Notes: a model not told the origin generated them from the sequence alone. Shown: positions 31,663 to 44,211, numbered from the stretch's first letter. The stretch is DNA of 64,000 nt from Plotosus lineatus (GCA_024760905.1 CM045729.1:77305050-77369049); one strand, 5' to 3'. Numbers and translations: made by a program.

Positions 31663-34511
31663 ATAGCCTTCTTCTTCTTCTTCTTCTTCTTCTTCTTTTC
31701 CTTTCGGCTTCTACCATCAGGGGTCACCACGGCGAATCATCTGCCTCCATCTCACCCTGTCCTCTGCATCTTCTTCTTTTACACCAAGTGCTTTCATGTC
31801 CTCCTTCACCACGTCCATGAATCGTCCCTTTGGTCTTCCTCTAGGCCTTCTGCCTGGTAGTTCCAACCTTAACATCCTACTACCAATACACTCACTATCC
31901 CTCCTCTGTACATGTCCAAACCATCTCAATCTAGCCTCTGACTTGGTCTCCAAAACCTCTTACATGTGCTGTCCCGCTGAGGTGCTCATTCCTGATCCTA
32001 TCCATCCTCATTACTCCCAAAGAAAACCTCAATATTTTCATCTCTGCCTCCTCCATCTCTGCCTTCTGTCTTTTCCCCAGGGCCACGGTTTCTAAACCAT
32101 AAAACATCGCTGGCCTGAGCATCGTCTTGTACACTTTTCCTTTCATTCTTGCCGATACCTTCCTATCACACATCACACCAGACACTTTTCTCCAACCAGC
32201 CTGCACATGCTTCTTCACCTCTTTTCCACACTCTCCATTGCTCTGGATTGTTGAGCCTAAGTACGTAAAATCCTCCACCTTCCTTATCTCTGCTCTCTGT
32301 AACCTCCCCATTCCTGTTGGGTCCTTGCCATTCATACACATGTATTCTGTCTTCCTGAGGCTAACCTTCATTCCTCTCCTTTCCAGGGCATACCTCCACC
32401 TCTCTAGATTTTCCTGCACTTGTTCTCTGCTCTCACTACAGATCACAATGTCATCTGCAAACATCATAGTCCACGGAGATTCTTGTCTAACCTCGTCTGT
32501 CAGCCTGTCCATCACCATAGCAAACAAGAAGGGGCTCAGAGCTGACCCTTGATGCAGTCCCACCTCCACCTTGAACTCTTCTGTCACACCGACAGCACAC
32601 CTCACCACTGTCTTACATCTCTTTTACATGTCCTGCACCACTCTAACATACTTCTCTACCACTCCAGACTTTCTCATGCAATGCCACAGTTCCTCTCTCG
32701 GCACCCTGTCATATGCTTTCTCCAGATCCACAAAGGCACAATGCAGTTCCCGCTGACCTTCTCTGTACTTCTCTATTAACATCCTTAAGGCAAACACTGC
32801 ATCTGTGGTGCTCTTTCTTGGCATGAAACAAAACAGTTATTCACAAATGCTGACCTCTCCCCTTAGTCTAGCTTCCACTGTTCTTTCCCATAACTTTATC
32901 GTATCGCTCATCAACTTTATCCCTCTGTAGTTGCCACAAATCTGCACGTCTCCCTTGTTTTTAAAATTGGGCACCTCCATTCCTCTGGCATTGTCTCACT
33001 CTCTAAGACCTTGTTAAATGTTCTTGTCAGGAAATCTACTGCTACCTCTCCGAGACACTTCCATACCTTCACCGGTATGTCATCAGGACCAACTGCCTTT
33101 CCACTCTTCATCCTCTTCAGTGGCCTCCCCACTTCACCCTTACGAATCTTTGCTACTTCCTGGTCCTCAACAGTCACCTCTTCGACTCTTTTTTTCTCTC
33201 ACATTTTCCTCATTCATCAGCTCTTCAAAGTACTCTTTCCATCTTCCCAGCATACTTCTGTCATCAGTCAATACATTTCCCTCTCTGTCCTTAGTCACTA
33301 TAACTTACTGCATGCCCTTCCCATCTCTATTTCTCTGCTGTGTCATTTTCTCCCTCTTTACTTTCCAACCGAGCATACAAGTCATCATATGCCCTCTGTT
33401 TGGCCTTTGACACCGCTACCTTTGCCTTCTGCTGTGTCTCCCTGTACTCCTGTTTACTCTCTTCGGTCCTGTCTATGTCCCATTTCTTCTTAGCTAACCT
33501 CTTCCTTTGTACACATTCCTGCACTTCCTCATTCCACCACCAAATCTCCTTATCTCCTCTCCTTCCAGATGACACACCAAGTATTCTCCTACCTGTCTCC
33601 CTGATCACATTAGCTGTAGTTATCCAGTCATCTGGAAGCACTTCCTGACCACCCAAAGCCTGTTTCAACTCCTCCTTGAAGACAACATGACACTCTTCCT
33701 TTTCAGCTTCCACCACTTTGTCTTCTGCTCTGCATTTGCCTTCTTCATCTTCCTCTGTCCCCTCTGTTTCCTGCACCAACATGTCCATTGAAGTCTGCCC
33801 CAATGACCACTCCTTCATCTCTGGGGGTACTCTGCATCACTTCATCTAACTCACTCCAGTATCTCTCCTTCTCTTCTAGCTCACATCCTACCTGTTAGGC
33901 ATAAGCACTAACAACATTGAACATCACGCCTTCAATTTCTAACCTGAGACTCATCATTCTGTCTGTCACTCGTTTCACTTCTAGAATATTCCTGACAAAC
34001 GCCGCCTTCAAGATGACTCCTACTCCATTTCTCTTCCCATCCACACCATGAAAAAGACATCTTAAACCCTGCTCCTAAGCATGTAGCCTTGCTACCTTTC
34101 CACCTGGTTTCCTGAACACAGTGTCCACCTTCCTCCTCTGCATCATGTCAGCCAGCTCGCTACCGTTTTCTGTCATAGTTCCAACATTCAAAGTCCCTAC
34201 TTTCAGTCCTAGACTTATGCCTTTCCTCTTCTCTCTCTGCCTACAGACACACATCCCGCCTCTTCGAGGACTTCGACCAACAGTAGTCCAATTTTCACCA
34301 GCACCCCGTTGGTTAACAGCACTGATGGCGGTTGTTGTTAACCCGGGCCTCGACCAATCCGGTATGAATTTTTTTGTTGTGACTTGCATATTTTATTTGG
34401 CATTTGTTTTACGCCGGATGCTCTTCCTGACGCAACCCTCTGCATTTATCCGGGCTTGGGACCGGCTTGAGGAAGAGACTCTGGCTTGTGCCCCTTCCTC
34501 ACAGCTGCATT
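31663..34511 (-). mobile_element. RTE-type LINE, near full length, internally deleted
   Basis: Read on the minus strand from about 34511: a 5' untranslated region with 'gggttgcgtcaggaagagca', then endonuclease, linker, reverse transcriptase and C-terminal domains, then the 3' end 'cccctgatggtagaagccga' and (AAG)n tail at 31669. Open pieces: 34389-34075, 33818-33327, 33177-32917, 32824-32624, 32608-31931 and 31953-31717. The 32608-31931 piece keeps 'FADDIVICSES', the RT catalytic motif, and 'GLHQGSALSPFLFAMVM'. Relative to the 51.6-54.7 kb copy it lacks roughly 90 codons after the 'MKEWSLG' region and has several frameshifts. 'cattttgtg' on both sides (31654-31662 and 34512-34520) is a likely target duplication. 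Inactive. Confidence 0.9.
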
Positions 34512-34520
34512 CATTTTGTG

Positions 34521-35316
34521 CAAGCGTGTATAAATTAAATCTGCTGATACACACTTAACAAATAGTTTTGACAGTCACCTGATGAGTATGTCGTGCTGTA
34601 CATGGTACGCATGCCCTGAAGTTTGTTTGTGCTGTAATGTTATTCTCATTTTCAAATCTTCCCACATGTGTTGGTGATCTGGATCCAAAACCCCTCTAAA
34701 TGTTGCATGACCTTGTTCAGGCTATGATGGCTGCAACATGCAATCAATGTACAGCAAGAAGCATCTGGAGATATCGAGGCACAGGAAGCTCATTTATTTA
34801 TACTTTATTGCCTTGTGTTAAATGGCAGACTTTTCCGTCTTCCCTTTGGGAAGCATAATGCCCTCAAAGCTGCCATTAGACTTGTTGCAGGCGAGAGGAA
34901 AAAGACTGCTGTGGGCTGGTTACAAACGACCCACAGTATGATGCCAAATAAAGGCCCAGTACTTGGAAGCCTCTGCTCGAAGACACTGAACATGTCTCAT
35001 GTGTGGGAAAACCAGCAGTGAGAAATCCTACACAGCTAAAAGAAAAACAAAGATGCCCAGATATTGAGTATTTTATTTTATTTATTTACTTATTGATTTA
35101 TTTTCAATTTGAGAAGTGTGACGTCTAGTATCTCATTTTTGCTTATTGGTTAAGCCTTTCGGTGGGCGCCCTCTTTGGAATATTCAAATACGTTAGAGTT
35201 GTTTTTTTTTTTATTTTTTTATTTTTTTTTTTTTTAATGGGTTATGGAAAATTGATCACTCAACTGCCAACCTGATTGATCATATTAGTGATTAGTTGAT
35301 TCAGTTCATATTAGTG
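34521..35316. other. apparently unique sequence
   Basis: About 800 bp. 34815-35021 (+) is open for 68 codons ('LPFGKHNALKAAIRLVAGER') and the stretch 34800-34980 has a balanced composition unlike the surrounding repeats; no domain recognised. AT/T-rich runs at 35205-35235. Confidence 0.35.
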
Positions 35317-35799
35317 CAGTGCTTCTCAAGTAGTGGGGTGTGCCCCCCTTGGGGGACACGATGTGATGCTGGGGGAAGTGTGTATGACCATGGGGAACAT
35401 GCTTTTCTGAAATAGTATATGAGAATTAAGTATAATTGCACCTCCACTCCAGTAGTTGTCAGTGGTGCTCTCATTGGCGATATGAACGATATGAAGTGCA
35501 GTAAACAACCCCTCACGAAACAACATGGACAAATTTCTGACAAGAACAAAGATAAATGTGGAGAGAGACAAATACATTATGACATAAATCTTAAGGATTT
35601 TTTTTTTAAATTTCAGGCACATTGGTGCACTTTAAATCTTTGTCAATTAAGTTTTTCTTTAGTGTAAGTTGAACTATATTTCTTTATTTTTTTATTTTAT
35701 TTTTAATGTTAATAAAGATACAATGTTATGAAGAGGTGTACTGATAACAATTTTATAGACAAATAATACTACTTAAAAGTCACTTGCTGGGCAGTGTGT

Positions 35800-35830
<31 letters not shown>

Positions 35831-35867
35831 GGGGTTCGTGAATTTTTTTCTTTTCTTCCTAGAGGGG

Positions 35868-38800
35868 CCGTGAGGATGGGCACAAAAAAGTTCCCATCCT
35901 CATGCTGGTCCCAAGCCCGGATAAATGCAGAGGGTTGCAACAGGAAGGGCATCCGGCATAAAACTTTTGCCAAAATACAGAATGCAAGACAAATTTCATA
36001 CCGGATCGGTCGAGGCCCAGGTTAACAATGACCGCCATCAGTGCTGTCAACCAACAGGGTGCTGCTGGAAATTTGACTACTGTTGGTCGAAGAAGGAGAG
36101 GTTGAAGAAGGAGAGGCAGGAGGCGTGTCTGTAGGCAGCGAGAGAAAAGGAAAGGCATGAGTCTAAGACTGAAAGTAGGGACTTTGACTGTTGGAACTAT
36201 AAAAGAAAGAGCTCGAGAGCTGGCTGACATGATGCAGAGGAGGAACGTGGACATACTGTGTGCTCAGGAGACTAGGTGGAAAGGTGGCTAACCTAGAAGC
36301 TTAGGAGCAGGGTTTAAGCTGTTTTTTCATGGTGTGGATGGGAAGAGAAATGGAGTCGGAGTCATCTTGGAGGAGGAGTTTGTCAGGAATGTTTTAGAAG
36401 TTAAAAGAATGTCAGACAGAGTGATGAGTCTCAAGTTAGAAATTGAAAGTGTGATGTTCATTGTTGTTAGTGCTTATGCCCCACAGGCAGGATGTGAGCT
36501 AGAAGAGAAGGAGAGATTATGGAGTGACTTAGATGAAGTGATGCAGAGTACCCCCAGAGGTGAAAGAGTGGTCATTGGGGGCAGACTTCAATGGACATGT
36601 TGGTTCAGGAAACAGAGGGGGCGAGGAAGTGATGGGCAGGTTTGGTATGCAGGACAGGAACACAGAAGAACAGATGTTGATAGATTTTGCAAAAAAGATG
36701 GGGATGGCTGTGGTGAATACTTTCTTCCAGAAGAAACAGGAGCATAGGGTGACATATAAAAGCAGAGGTAGGAGCACACAGGTAGACTAAATCTTGTGTA
36801 GATAATGTAATTTGAAGGAAGTCAGTGACTGCAAATTAGTAGTGGGTGAGAGTGTTGCCAAACAGCATAGGATGGTGGTGTGCAGGATGATGCTGATGGT
36901 GAGAAAGGTGAAGAAGGCAAAGGCAGAGCAGCAGACAAAGTCGTGGAAGCTGAAAAAGGAAGAGTGTCGTGTTGTCTTCAAGGAGGAGTTCAAAGTTGGC
37001 TTTGGGTGGTCAGGAAGTGCTTCCAGATGACTGGACAACTACAGCAAATGTGATCAGTGAGACAGGTAGGAGATTACTTGGTGTGTCCTCTGGAAGGAGA
37101 GTAGATAAGGAGCCTTGGTGGTGGAATGAGAAAGTGCAGGAGTGTGTATAAAGGAAGAGGTTAGCTAAGAAGAAACGGGACAGAGACAGGACCGAAAGAG
37201 AGTAAACAGGAGTACAGGGAGACACAACGTAAGGCAAAGGTGACGGTGTCAAAGGCCAAACAGAGGGCATATGATGACTTGTATGATCGGCTGGACAGTA
37301 AGGTGGGAGAAAATGATTTATACAGGTTATACAGACAGAAAGGGAAATGTATTGACTGATGACAGAAGTGTGCTGGGAAGATGGAAAGAGTACTTTGAAG
37401 AGCTGATGAATGAGAAAAATGAGAGAAAATAGAGTAGAAGAGGTGACTGTTGAGGACCTGGAAGTAGCAAAGATTAGTAAAGGTGAAGTGAGGAGGGCAT
37501 TGAAGCGGCTGGAGATTGGAAAGGCAGTTTGTCCTGATGCCATACCAGTGGAGGTATGGAAGTGCCTAGGAGAGGTAGCAGTAGATTTCCTGACAAGAAC
37601 ATTCAACAAGGTTTTAGAGAGTGAGCAGATGCCGGAGGAATGGGGAAGTGTGCTTGTTCCCATTTTTAAGAACAAGGGAGATGTGCAGAATTGTGGCAAC
37701 TGCAGAGGGATGAAGTTATGGGAAAGAATAGTGGAAGCTAGACGAAGGGCAGAGGTCAGCATTTGTGAACAACAATTTGGTTTCATGCCAAGAAAGAGCA
37801 CCACAGATGCACTGTTTGTTTTGAGGATGTTAATAGAGAAGTACAGAGAAGGTCAGAAGGAGCTGCATTGTGCCTTTGTGGATCTGGAGAAAGCATTTGA
37901 CAGGGTGCCGAGAGAGGAACTGTGGCATTGCATGAGGAAGTCTGGAGTGGCAGAGAAGTATGTTAGAGTGGTGCAGGACATGTATGAGAGATGTAAGACA
38001 GTGGTGAGGTGTGCTGTCGGTCTGACAAAAGAGTTCAAGGTGGAGGTGGGACTGCATCAAGGGTCAGCTCTGAGCCCCTTCTTGTTTGCTATGGTGATGG
38101 ACAGGCTGACTGACGAGGTTAGACAAGAATCGTCATGGACTATGATGTTTGCAGATGACATTGTGATCTGTAGTGAGAGCAGAGAACAAGTGCAGGAAAA
38201 TCTCGAGAGGTGGAGGTATGCCCTGGAAAGGAGAGGAATGAAGGTTAGCCACAGTAAAACAGAATATATGTGTGTGAAGGACAAGGACCCAAGAGGAACT
38301 GTGAGGTTACAGGGGCAGAGATAAAGAAGGTGGATGATTTTCAGCACGTGGGCTCAACAATCCAGAGCAATGGAGACTGTGGAAAAGAGATAAAGAAGCG
38401 TGTGCAGGCAGGTTGGAATGATTGGAGAAAAGTGTCCGGTGTGATGTGTGATAGGAAGGTATCGGCAAGAATGGAAGGAAAAGTGTACACGACGGTGTTG
38501 AGGCCAGCGATGTTGTATGGTTTAGAAACAGTAGCACTGAGGAAAAGACAGGAGGCAGAGCTGGAGGTAGCAGAGATGATAACGTTGAGGTTCTCTTTGG
38601 GAGTAATAAGGATGGATAGGATCAGGAATGAGTGCATCAGAGGGACAGCACATGTAAGAGGTTTTGGAGACAAAGTCAGAGAGGCTAGATTGAGATGGTT
38701 TGGACATGTACAGAGGAGGGATAGTGGGTATATTGGTAGTAGGATGCTGAGGTTGGAACTGCCAGGCAGAAGGCCTAGAGGAAGACCAAAGAGAAGATTT

Positions 38801-38928
38801 ATGGATGTGGTGAAGGAGGACATGCAGGTAATTGGAGTAAGAGTCGAAGATGCAGAGGATCAGGTGAGATGGAGGCAAACGATTCACTTTGGTGACCCCT
38901 GAAGGGAAAAGTCGAAAGGAAAAGAAGA
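35868..38928 (+). mobile_element. RTE-type LINE, full length, nested in hAT-1
   Basis: About 3.06 kb. Starts 'ccgtgaggatgggcac' with the 5' region 'gggttgcaacaggaagggca' and ends 'ctgaagggaaaagtcgaaag' plus (AAG)n. 'agagggg' flanks it (35861-35867 and 38929-38935). Domains in order: AP endonuclease from about 36157 ('KVGTLTVGT', 'QETRWKG', 'VSAYAPQAG'), broken by an extra G at the run near 36577 but resuming as 'GADFNGHVG'; a nonsense codon at the VDYIL position near 36787; reverse transcriptase 37410-38324; C-terminal region 38270-38902. Several disabling mutations; this copy is inactive but its ends are intact. Confidence 0.95.
37410..38324 (+). pseudogene. LINE reverse transcriptase fragment, 304 aa
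   Basis: A continuous frame carries the core of a non-LTR reverse transcriptase: 'GSVLVPIFKNKGDVQN', 'QQFGFMPRKSTTD', motif A 'CAFVDLEKAFDRVPREELW', the 'GLHQGSALSPFLFAMVMDR' block, and the catalytic 'MMFADDIVICSESREQ' at about residues 240-255. The enzyme copies LINE RNA into DNA at a nick made by the endonuclease. The frame is lost after 'GTVRLQGQR' and continues shifted at 38270-38902, which ends in CxxxxxGDP-like sequence just before the 3' end. Relative to the 51.6-kb copy, the '...MSHTMK' segment before 'LWERIVEAR' is deleted. It is part of the nested LINE described above. Confidence 0.9.
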
Positions 38929-38964
38929 AGAGGGGGCGCGACAGAAAATAATTGAGAAGCAGTG

Positions 38965-40317
38965 TATTAGTGTCAAGGGAGGTGGGAATCTCCGATGAGC
39001 TTAAGCGAAGGCAGTATACCATAATCAGCCACGGCCTTCATTTCGGCGAGCCTAATAAGCCATGACATCATCATGCATGCTGCTTTTGCATGATCTTTCT
39101 AATTGGAAGTGACATCACAGTATATTTCGACAAGCAGCGTGACAATTTGTCAGAAACGATTCTTCAAATGCACAAAGGCAAGACGCGGGTGCTTTGTGAT
39201 TCGAGCGCAAGAGAGTCTGTCACTGAACATCCTGTTTCATAGAAAATAGCTTCCTGCATTTGCACACTTCCTCTGATGTCTTGAGCGATACTTGCACTCT
39301 TCTCTGTTTCTTTGATAGCCCCGTTCTTCTTTTTTTTTTTTCCATCCCCTCCATTTCTCGCTTGCTCTGTGAATGGGCAGTAAATAAAGCCGGATGGAAG
39401 AAAGAAGCAGCAGATGTGATGACATGCTGCAAAGAGAAACGCTGCTTGTGCTTTACCCCCCCCCCCCACTCTCTCTCTCTCTCATTATCTAGCTTGTTAG
39501 ACTGCCGTGTCATAGCTGAAAATGAAGATGTGGATTGGCATTTGTGCGTTTTTGACATGCACGGGTTCTTCAAGTCACTAATCAGCTCATAGAACCAAGG
39601 TCTGTTTTCATTTCTGGTTTCCTCCGTTGCATTAGAGTTAGACACAAAATATCCTGGACATGTGCCACAGCCACATGTGTGTCTCGGGTTCGACGTCTTG
39701 GGGTGCCATTATTGGAACATCATTTTTCTCTAACTCCTCATCACAAGGTTCTGTCACAATCATCAAATAATTGGAACCATCAGCTGGTAATGCACTCGGA
39801 TACGATTTTAATCTTTAATCTTAAAAGAAAGTGAAGAGTAACAAGAACAGGAAGCAAAAAACCACAACAAACAGACTTTTATTTTGCTTTCTTTCTTTTA
39901 ATTTTAAATATTTTATTACTCCCTGGGGGGATTTTGATTTTGACTCTGCGTTTAACTAATTCAAAGCAGTAAGCACATCCACATAAAAATGAGCAGTGAG
40001 CAAAGCCTCAGCAGATGCAGCGAGCAATGAGCAGCAGCATCCAGGGAGCAGTTGAAGCGAGGTGCCTTGGTTAAATGCACTGCAGTCAATGTGAATGTAA
40101 AGGAAGGGAAAATTGCAGTTCACATCAAACCTGCATCTCTACCCTTTGGGTCAACGCTAATAAGCCCATTATGTAGTCAGGTTACTCACTATAATTATAG
40201 AAAAGGTAAGTTTTGTGAAAATATAGCGATAAAGAGATGATTAAAAAGGACCTTTTGGTGCTGTAATGCTTGAAAATCTGCTTTTCTAATGTAGTGCCAA
40301 ATGGTTGTAAAAACATT
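38965..40317. other. mostly unique sequence, possible conserved element
   Basis: About 39030-39130 has many short palindromic and factor-site-like motifs ('atgacatcatcatgcatgct', 'ttgcatgatctttctaattg'), and nothing in it resembles the repeats around it. A T-run at 39330-39341 and a C-run with CT repeats at 39457-39484 follow. Small ORFs (for example 39220-39645 on minus) show no domain that I recognise. Confidence 0.35.
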
Positions 40318-40562
40318 AATTTGTTTTCTGAACCACTTAATCCCAATTGGGGTCACGGGGAGGCTGGCGCCCATTTCAGCCGACTCTGGGCAAGAGAAGA
40401 GTACACCCTGGACAGCTCGCCAGGTCATCACAGGGCATAAAGACACTGATGGCTATGCAGCTACTCTTGATGAAAGTCAACAATGGCTCTTTTAGAGCCT
40501 CTCACCACAGACAGTGAGAGACATGGCCGGCCCTTGAAAACCCAGTAAGCTGTGCTGGGGTT
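40318..40562 (-). mobile_element. SINE-A copy lacking its head
   Basis: Tail A and body on minus ('cttaatcccaattggggtca' to 'ccggcccttgaaaacccagt' on plus). The sequence stops matching at about 40562, so the tRNA-like head is missing. Confidence 0.85.
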
Positions 40563-40714
40563 GTAAAACCATGTAGGCGTAATAGCTTAATGCTCCGTTG
40601 TTAATGATGAACCGGTCATGCAGAAGATGTGAAGAAGATGTCTTCATTGGTTTTACATCTTGTTTTGGGTCTGTGGATTTATCACCACAAGTCATATGTG
40701 TCTTTTAACATTTA

Positions 40715-41180
40715 CAGGGATCCCTCGCTACGTCACGCTTCAATTCATGCAGCCTCAGTGCATCACTTTTTTTTTTTTTTTTTTTTTTTTAATATTCATC
40801 GAATTAAAAAAAAATAAGGAAATTAAGGAACAATAAGAGGAAATAGTTAAGGAAAACACCACAAAACAAGGCCAATTATACAAAAAAAAAAAAAAAAAAA
40901 AACAACCCAAAACCCCCCAACAAAACTACTTACATTTTTATGCAAGGTGCACATCTGTGTGTGTGTGCACGCTCATTTGTGTGTATGCGTGCGGGTCTGT
41001 ATGTATGTGTATTTATATTTTATTAACATTTTACATATACGTTATTTTTTTAATGTTTAATTGTTATTATAAGCATTTACAGCATTGAATATGTATTTAT
41101 TGGTGTTATATACACATATACATGTACATATATGTAAGTCGGTGGTGGTGGGGGGGTCGATCCTAATTCACAGTGGGGGA
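40715..41180 (-). mobile_element. Tig3 copy 4, truncated
   Basis: Starts 'cagggatccctcgctacgtc' after TA, with the family core reversed ('aagcatttacagcattgaat'). It runs into 'gggtcgatcctaattcacag', the inner part of the other end, and is cut there by SINE-A. Confidence 0.75.
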
Positions 41181-41468
41181 GGGGTCCAACTCTCCACAAG
41201 GTTGTCACTGTCCCCCCCAGTGCAGCTAACTGGGTTATCAAAGGCCAGCCATGTCTCTCACTGCCTATGGTGAGAGGTTCATGTAAAAGGACCATTTCTG
41301 ACTTTCGACAAGAGTAGCTGCAAAGCCGTCAGCATGTTTCCGCCTGTGATGGCCTGGCGAGCTGTCCAGGATGTACTCTGCCCTTGCCTGGAGTCAGCTG
41401 GAATGGGCACCAGCCTCCCCGCGACCCTAATTAAGATTAAGCGGTTACAGAAAATGAACAGAACTGAA
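41181..41468 (+). mobile_element. SINE-A copy fused to Tig3
   Basis: Body and tail A are complete ('ctccacaaggttgtcactgt' to 'gcggttacagaaaatgaaca'), but the tRNA-like head is replaced by Tig3 sequence. Either the 5' truncated copy inserted here, or a deletion joined the two. Confidence 0.8.
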
Positions 41469-42395
41469 CGTTTCTGGCAACTTGAAGTAATTTATTATCC
41501 AAACCCCATTCTAAACCTGAGAATAATATTGTATATGAGCCAATATTACAGGAACACCATCTTAATTCATCTCCTTTATTTTAACAACCCATGCATTTTT
41601 ATTGCAAATACAAGACAGTCTGGCACAATATGTTGGCGTTTGTAGTTTTTATTTTTGAGCAAATGATAAAGGGCAAGAAGAAGCCATAACCCCAGTCCTG
41701 AGCCAGCACCAGAACCAGCACGGGACATACATCAAGGGTAATTGTCCCGCTTGCATGATAATCTTTATTAAGTATTTTATGAATATTCGGCTTGTCAAAA
41801 AAGGATAGAAAGGAATAATTTACTTATTTGCAAAACTTTTTACCACACAAATTAAATACAAGAGTGGAACAAGTCGGACTAGTAAAATGTAATATTATTA
41901 GTCCTGCATGCAAATAAGAGGTACGGCACCACTGTACACCTAATGGGTCATTGTTGGTCACATGTGCACTTGTCGTGCACTTGTACTGTTTTCAGTGAAT
42001 TTGCAATGTATTAGAAAGAGCAGCAAATCTTTTATTTCTTTCCTATTCCACAGACAGGATAAAATCTACAAGGAGACAAGCACAAGGACACAATACAGAG
42101 AAATTCTCAGTGATAATGCCAAGGAGCAGTGTTTTAAATAAATTGTCAGGTATTAAATGTTGATCCGTACAGCCCAACTGCAAAAAAGTTAAAATGCTGA
42201 CCCCTCATTGCTAGCTCTAACCTCATACTTGAATAGAACTGTCAACGATTCTATGTATAGTACAAGTAAGTATATTGAACAGTTCCAAATCTATCAGTTG
42301 GATTTGTACAGAGTTTGTTTACAATTCAAATAAGGAGCTACAATATCAGTGCCCAATAACTGATAAATATATAATATTAGTGATATATAATAGAT
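41469..42395. other. no recognisable feature
   Basis: AT-rich, no ORF of note and no repeat family recognised. Confidence 0.4.
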
Positions 42396-44024
42396 ACAAA
42401 CAGATTCCAAAAAAGTTGGGACTCTATACAAATTGTAAATAATAACTGATTGCAAGGATGTGGAAGTGTCAAATTGCAATATATTATTTTAAATATATTT
42501 TTGTCTGAATACATGACAGGTGGTCAAGAGTTTAAACTGAGAAAATGTATAATTTTAAGGGGAAAATATGTTGATTTTAAATTTCATGCTGTCAACAAAT
42601 CTCAAAAAAAAAAAAAAAAGGTGACAGGTAGCAATAAGAGGCTGAAAAAAAGTCAATTGAACTTATAATTAACACCTTGAAGATCAATTACCACTAATGA
42701 GGTCCACTGGTCACATGACTAAACATAAATTGAGCTTCTCAGAGTGGCAGTGTCTCTCAGAACAGAAGATGGTTAGAGGATCACCAATAACTCTGATGTT
42801 GCATAGAAAGATAGTGGAGCAATATCAGAAAGGTTTTTCCCAGTGAAAAATTGCAAATAATTTGAAGTTATCATCATCTACAGTGTATAACATCATCCAA
42901 AGATTCAGAGAATCTGGAACAATCTATGTGCTTAAAGGTCAAGGCCAAAAAACCATAGTGGATGCCAGTGATCTTCGGGCCCTTAAACGGCACTGCACCA
43001 CAAAGAGGAATGCTACTGAAAGGGAAATCACAGAATGGGCTCAGCAATACTTCCAGAAACCATTGTCGGTGAACACCATCCACTGTGCCATCCGCCATTG
43101 CCAGCTGAAACTCTTGAGTACAAAGAAGAAGCGATTTCTAAATGAGACCCAGAAGCGCAGGCATTTTCTCTGGGCCCGGGGTCATTTAAAATGAAGTGTA
43201 GCAAAATGGAAAACTGTTCTGTGGTCAGACGAATCACAATTCAAAGTTCTTTATGGAAAACTGGGATGCCATGTCATCCAGACTAAAGAGGACAGGGACA
43301 ACTCAAGTTGTTATAAATCCTCAGTTCTGAAGCCTGCATCTGTGATGGTATGGGGTTGCATGAGTGCGTGTGACATGGGCAGCTTGCACATCTGGAAAGG
43401 CAACGTCAATGCAGAAAGGTACATTCAGGTTCTTGAACAACATATGCTCCCATCCAGACATCGTCTTTTTCAGAGAAGACCCTGCATTTTACAACATGAT
43501 AATGCCAGACCACATGCAGCATTAATTACAACAGCATGGCTCCGTATGAAAAGCATCCGGGTATTGGAATGGCCAGCCTGCAGTCCAGATCTTTAACCTA
43601 TAGAGAACATTTGTGCATCATAAAGAGGAGGGTGCTACAAAGAAGGCCCAAGACAGTTGAACAGTTAGAAGCCTGTATTAGCCAAGAATGGGACAGCGTT
43701 CCTATTTCTAAACTTGAGAAATGTGTCTCCTTGGTCCCCATATGTTTTCAGACTGTTTTAAGAAAAAGAGGGGATTCCTCATAGTGGTAAAAATGGCCTT
43801 ATCCCAACTTTTTTTTTAGATTTGTTGATGTCATGTTGATGCCACGGTTTAAAATCAACATATTTTCCTTTAAAATGATAAATTTTCACAGTTTAAACTT
43901 TTGGCCCTGTCATCTGTATTCTATTCGGAATAAAATATTAAAATTTGGCACTTCCACATCATTGCATTCAGTTTCTGTTCACAATTTGTATAGTGGCCCA
44001 CATTTTTTGGAATCCAGTTTGTAT
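42396..44024 (+). mobile_element. Tc1b, Tc1/mariner element, about 1.63 kb
   Basis: Terminal inverted repeats of about 210 bp. The left end reads 'acaaacagattccaaaaaag' and the right end, reversed, 'acaaactggattccaaaaaa'; inner 'gaaaatatgttgattttaaa' recurs reversed near 43860. TA-rich flanks make the exact ends uncertain by a few bases. It contains a broken transposase. Confidence 0.9.
42769..43784 (+). pseudogene. Tc1-type DD34E transposase, broken by stops and a frameshift
   Basis: The ATG at 42769 begins 'MVRGSPITLMLHRKIVEQY', the helix-turn-helix start. A TGA at 42844 follows (CGA decayed to TGA), then the frame reads on (42862-43194) through 'SSSTVYNIIQRFRESGTI', the second helix-turn-helix, to another stop at 43192. 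In the same frame 43342-43596 carries 'MVWGCMSACDMGSLHIWKG' and 'ILQHDNARPHAA', with D and then, 34 residues on, E in 'PACSPDL*PIEN', interrupted by TAA at 43594. A one-base deletion near 43611 shifts the last part into another frame ('IIKRRVLQRRPKTVEQLEA'). The triad residues are otherwise present. Dead copy of a once-functional transposase. Confidence 0.95.
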
Positions 44025-44158
44025 ATAGTTATAGATATACTGTATAATAGGGCTTGGTATAACTCAGAATAATATGACAGCATATGCCACTCTTGGGAAT
44101 GTGAAACATGTGAAGAACCACATTCTGCAGCATAGAGATTATTTCTGTTCGAATAGCA

Positions 44159-44208
44159 AACGTGGTGTGGTATTAACGTGGTGTGGTATAAACGTGGTGT
44201 GGTATTAA
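44159..44208. repeat. three tandem 'aacgtggtgtggtatt' units
   Basis: A 16-17 bp unit repeated three times directly before Tig2. Confidence 0.85.
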
Positions 44209-44211
44209 CTA

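Larger units (their letters stand above)
35317..38964. mobile_element. hAT-1 copy carrying a whole RTE-type LINE
   Basis: Left TIR 'cagtgcttctcaagtagtgg' and right TIR 'ataattgagaagcagtg' are flanked by an exact 8-bp duplication 'tattagtg' (35309-35316 and 38965-38972). The hAT-1 sequence is split near its right end by the LINE at 35868-38928, so the transposon is older than the retrotransposon. Confidence 0.95.

Noticed and set aside
36334..38902. A host protein gene resembling craniofacial development protein 2
   Set aside because: Such annotations usually derive from the same LINE endonuclease; here the frame lies within a LINE with target duplications and is broken.
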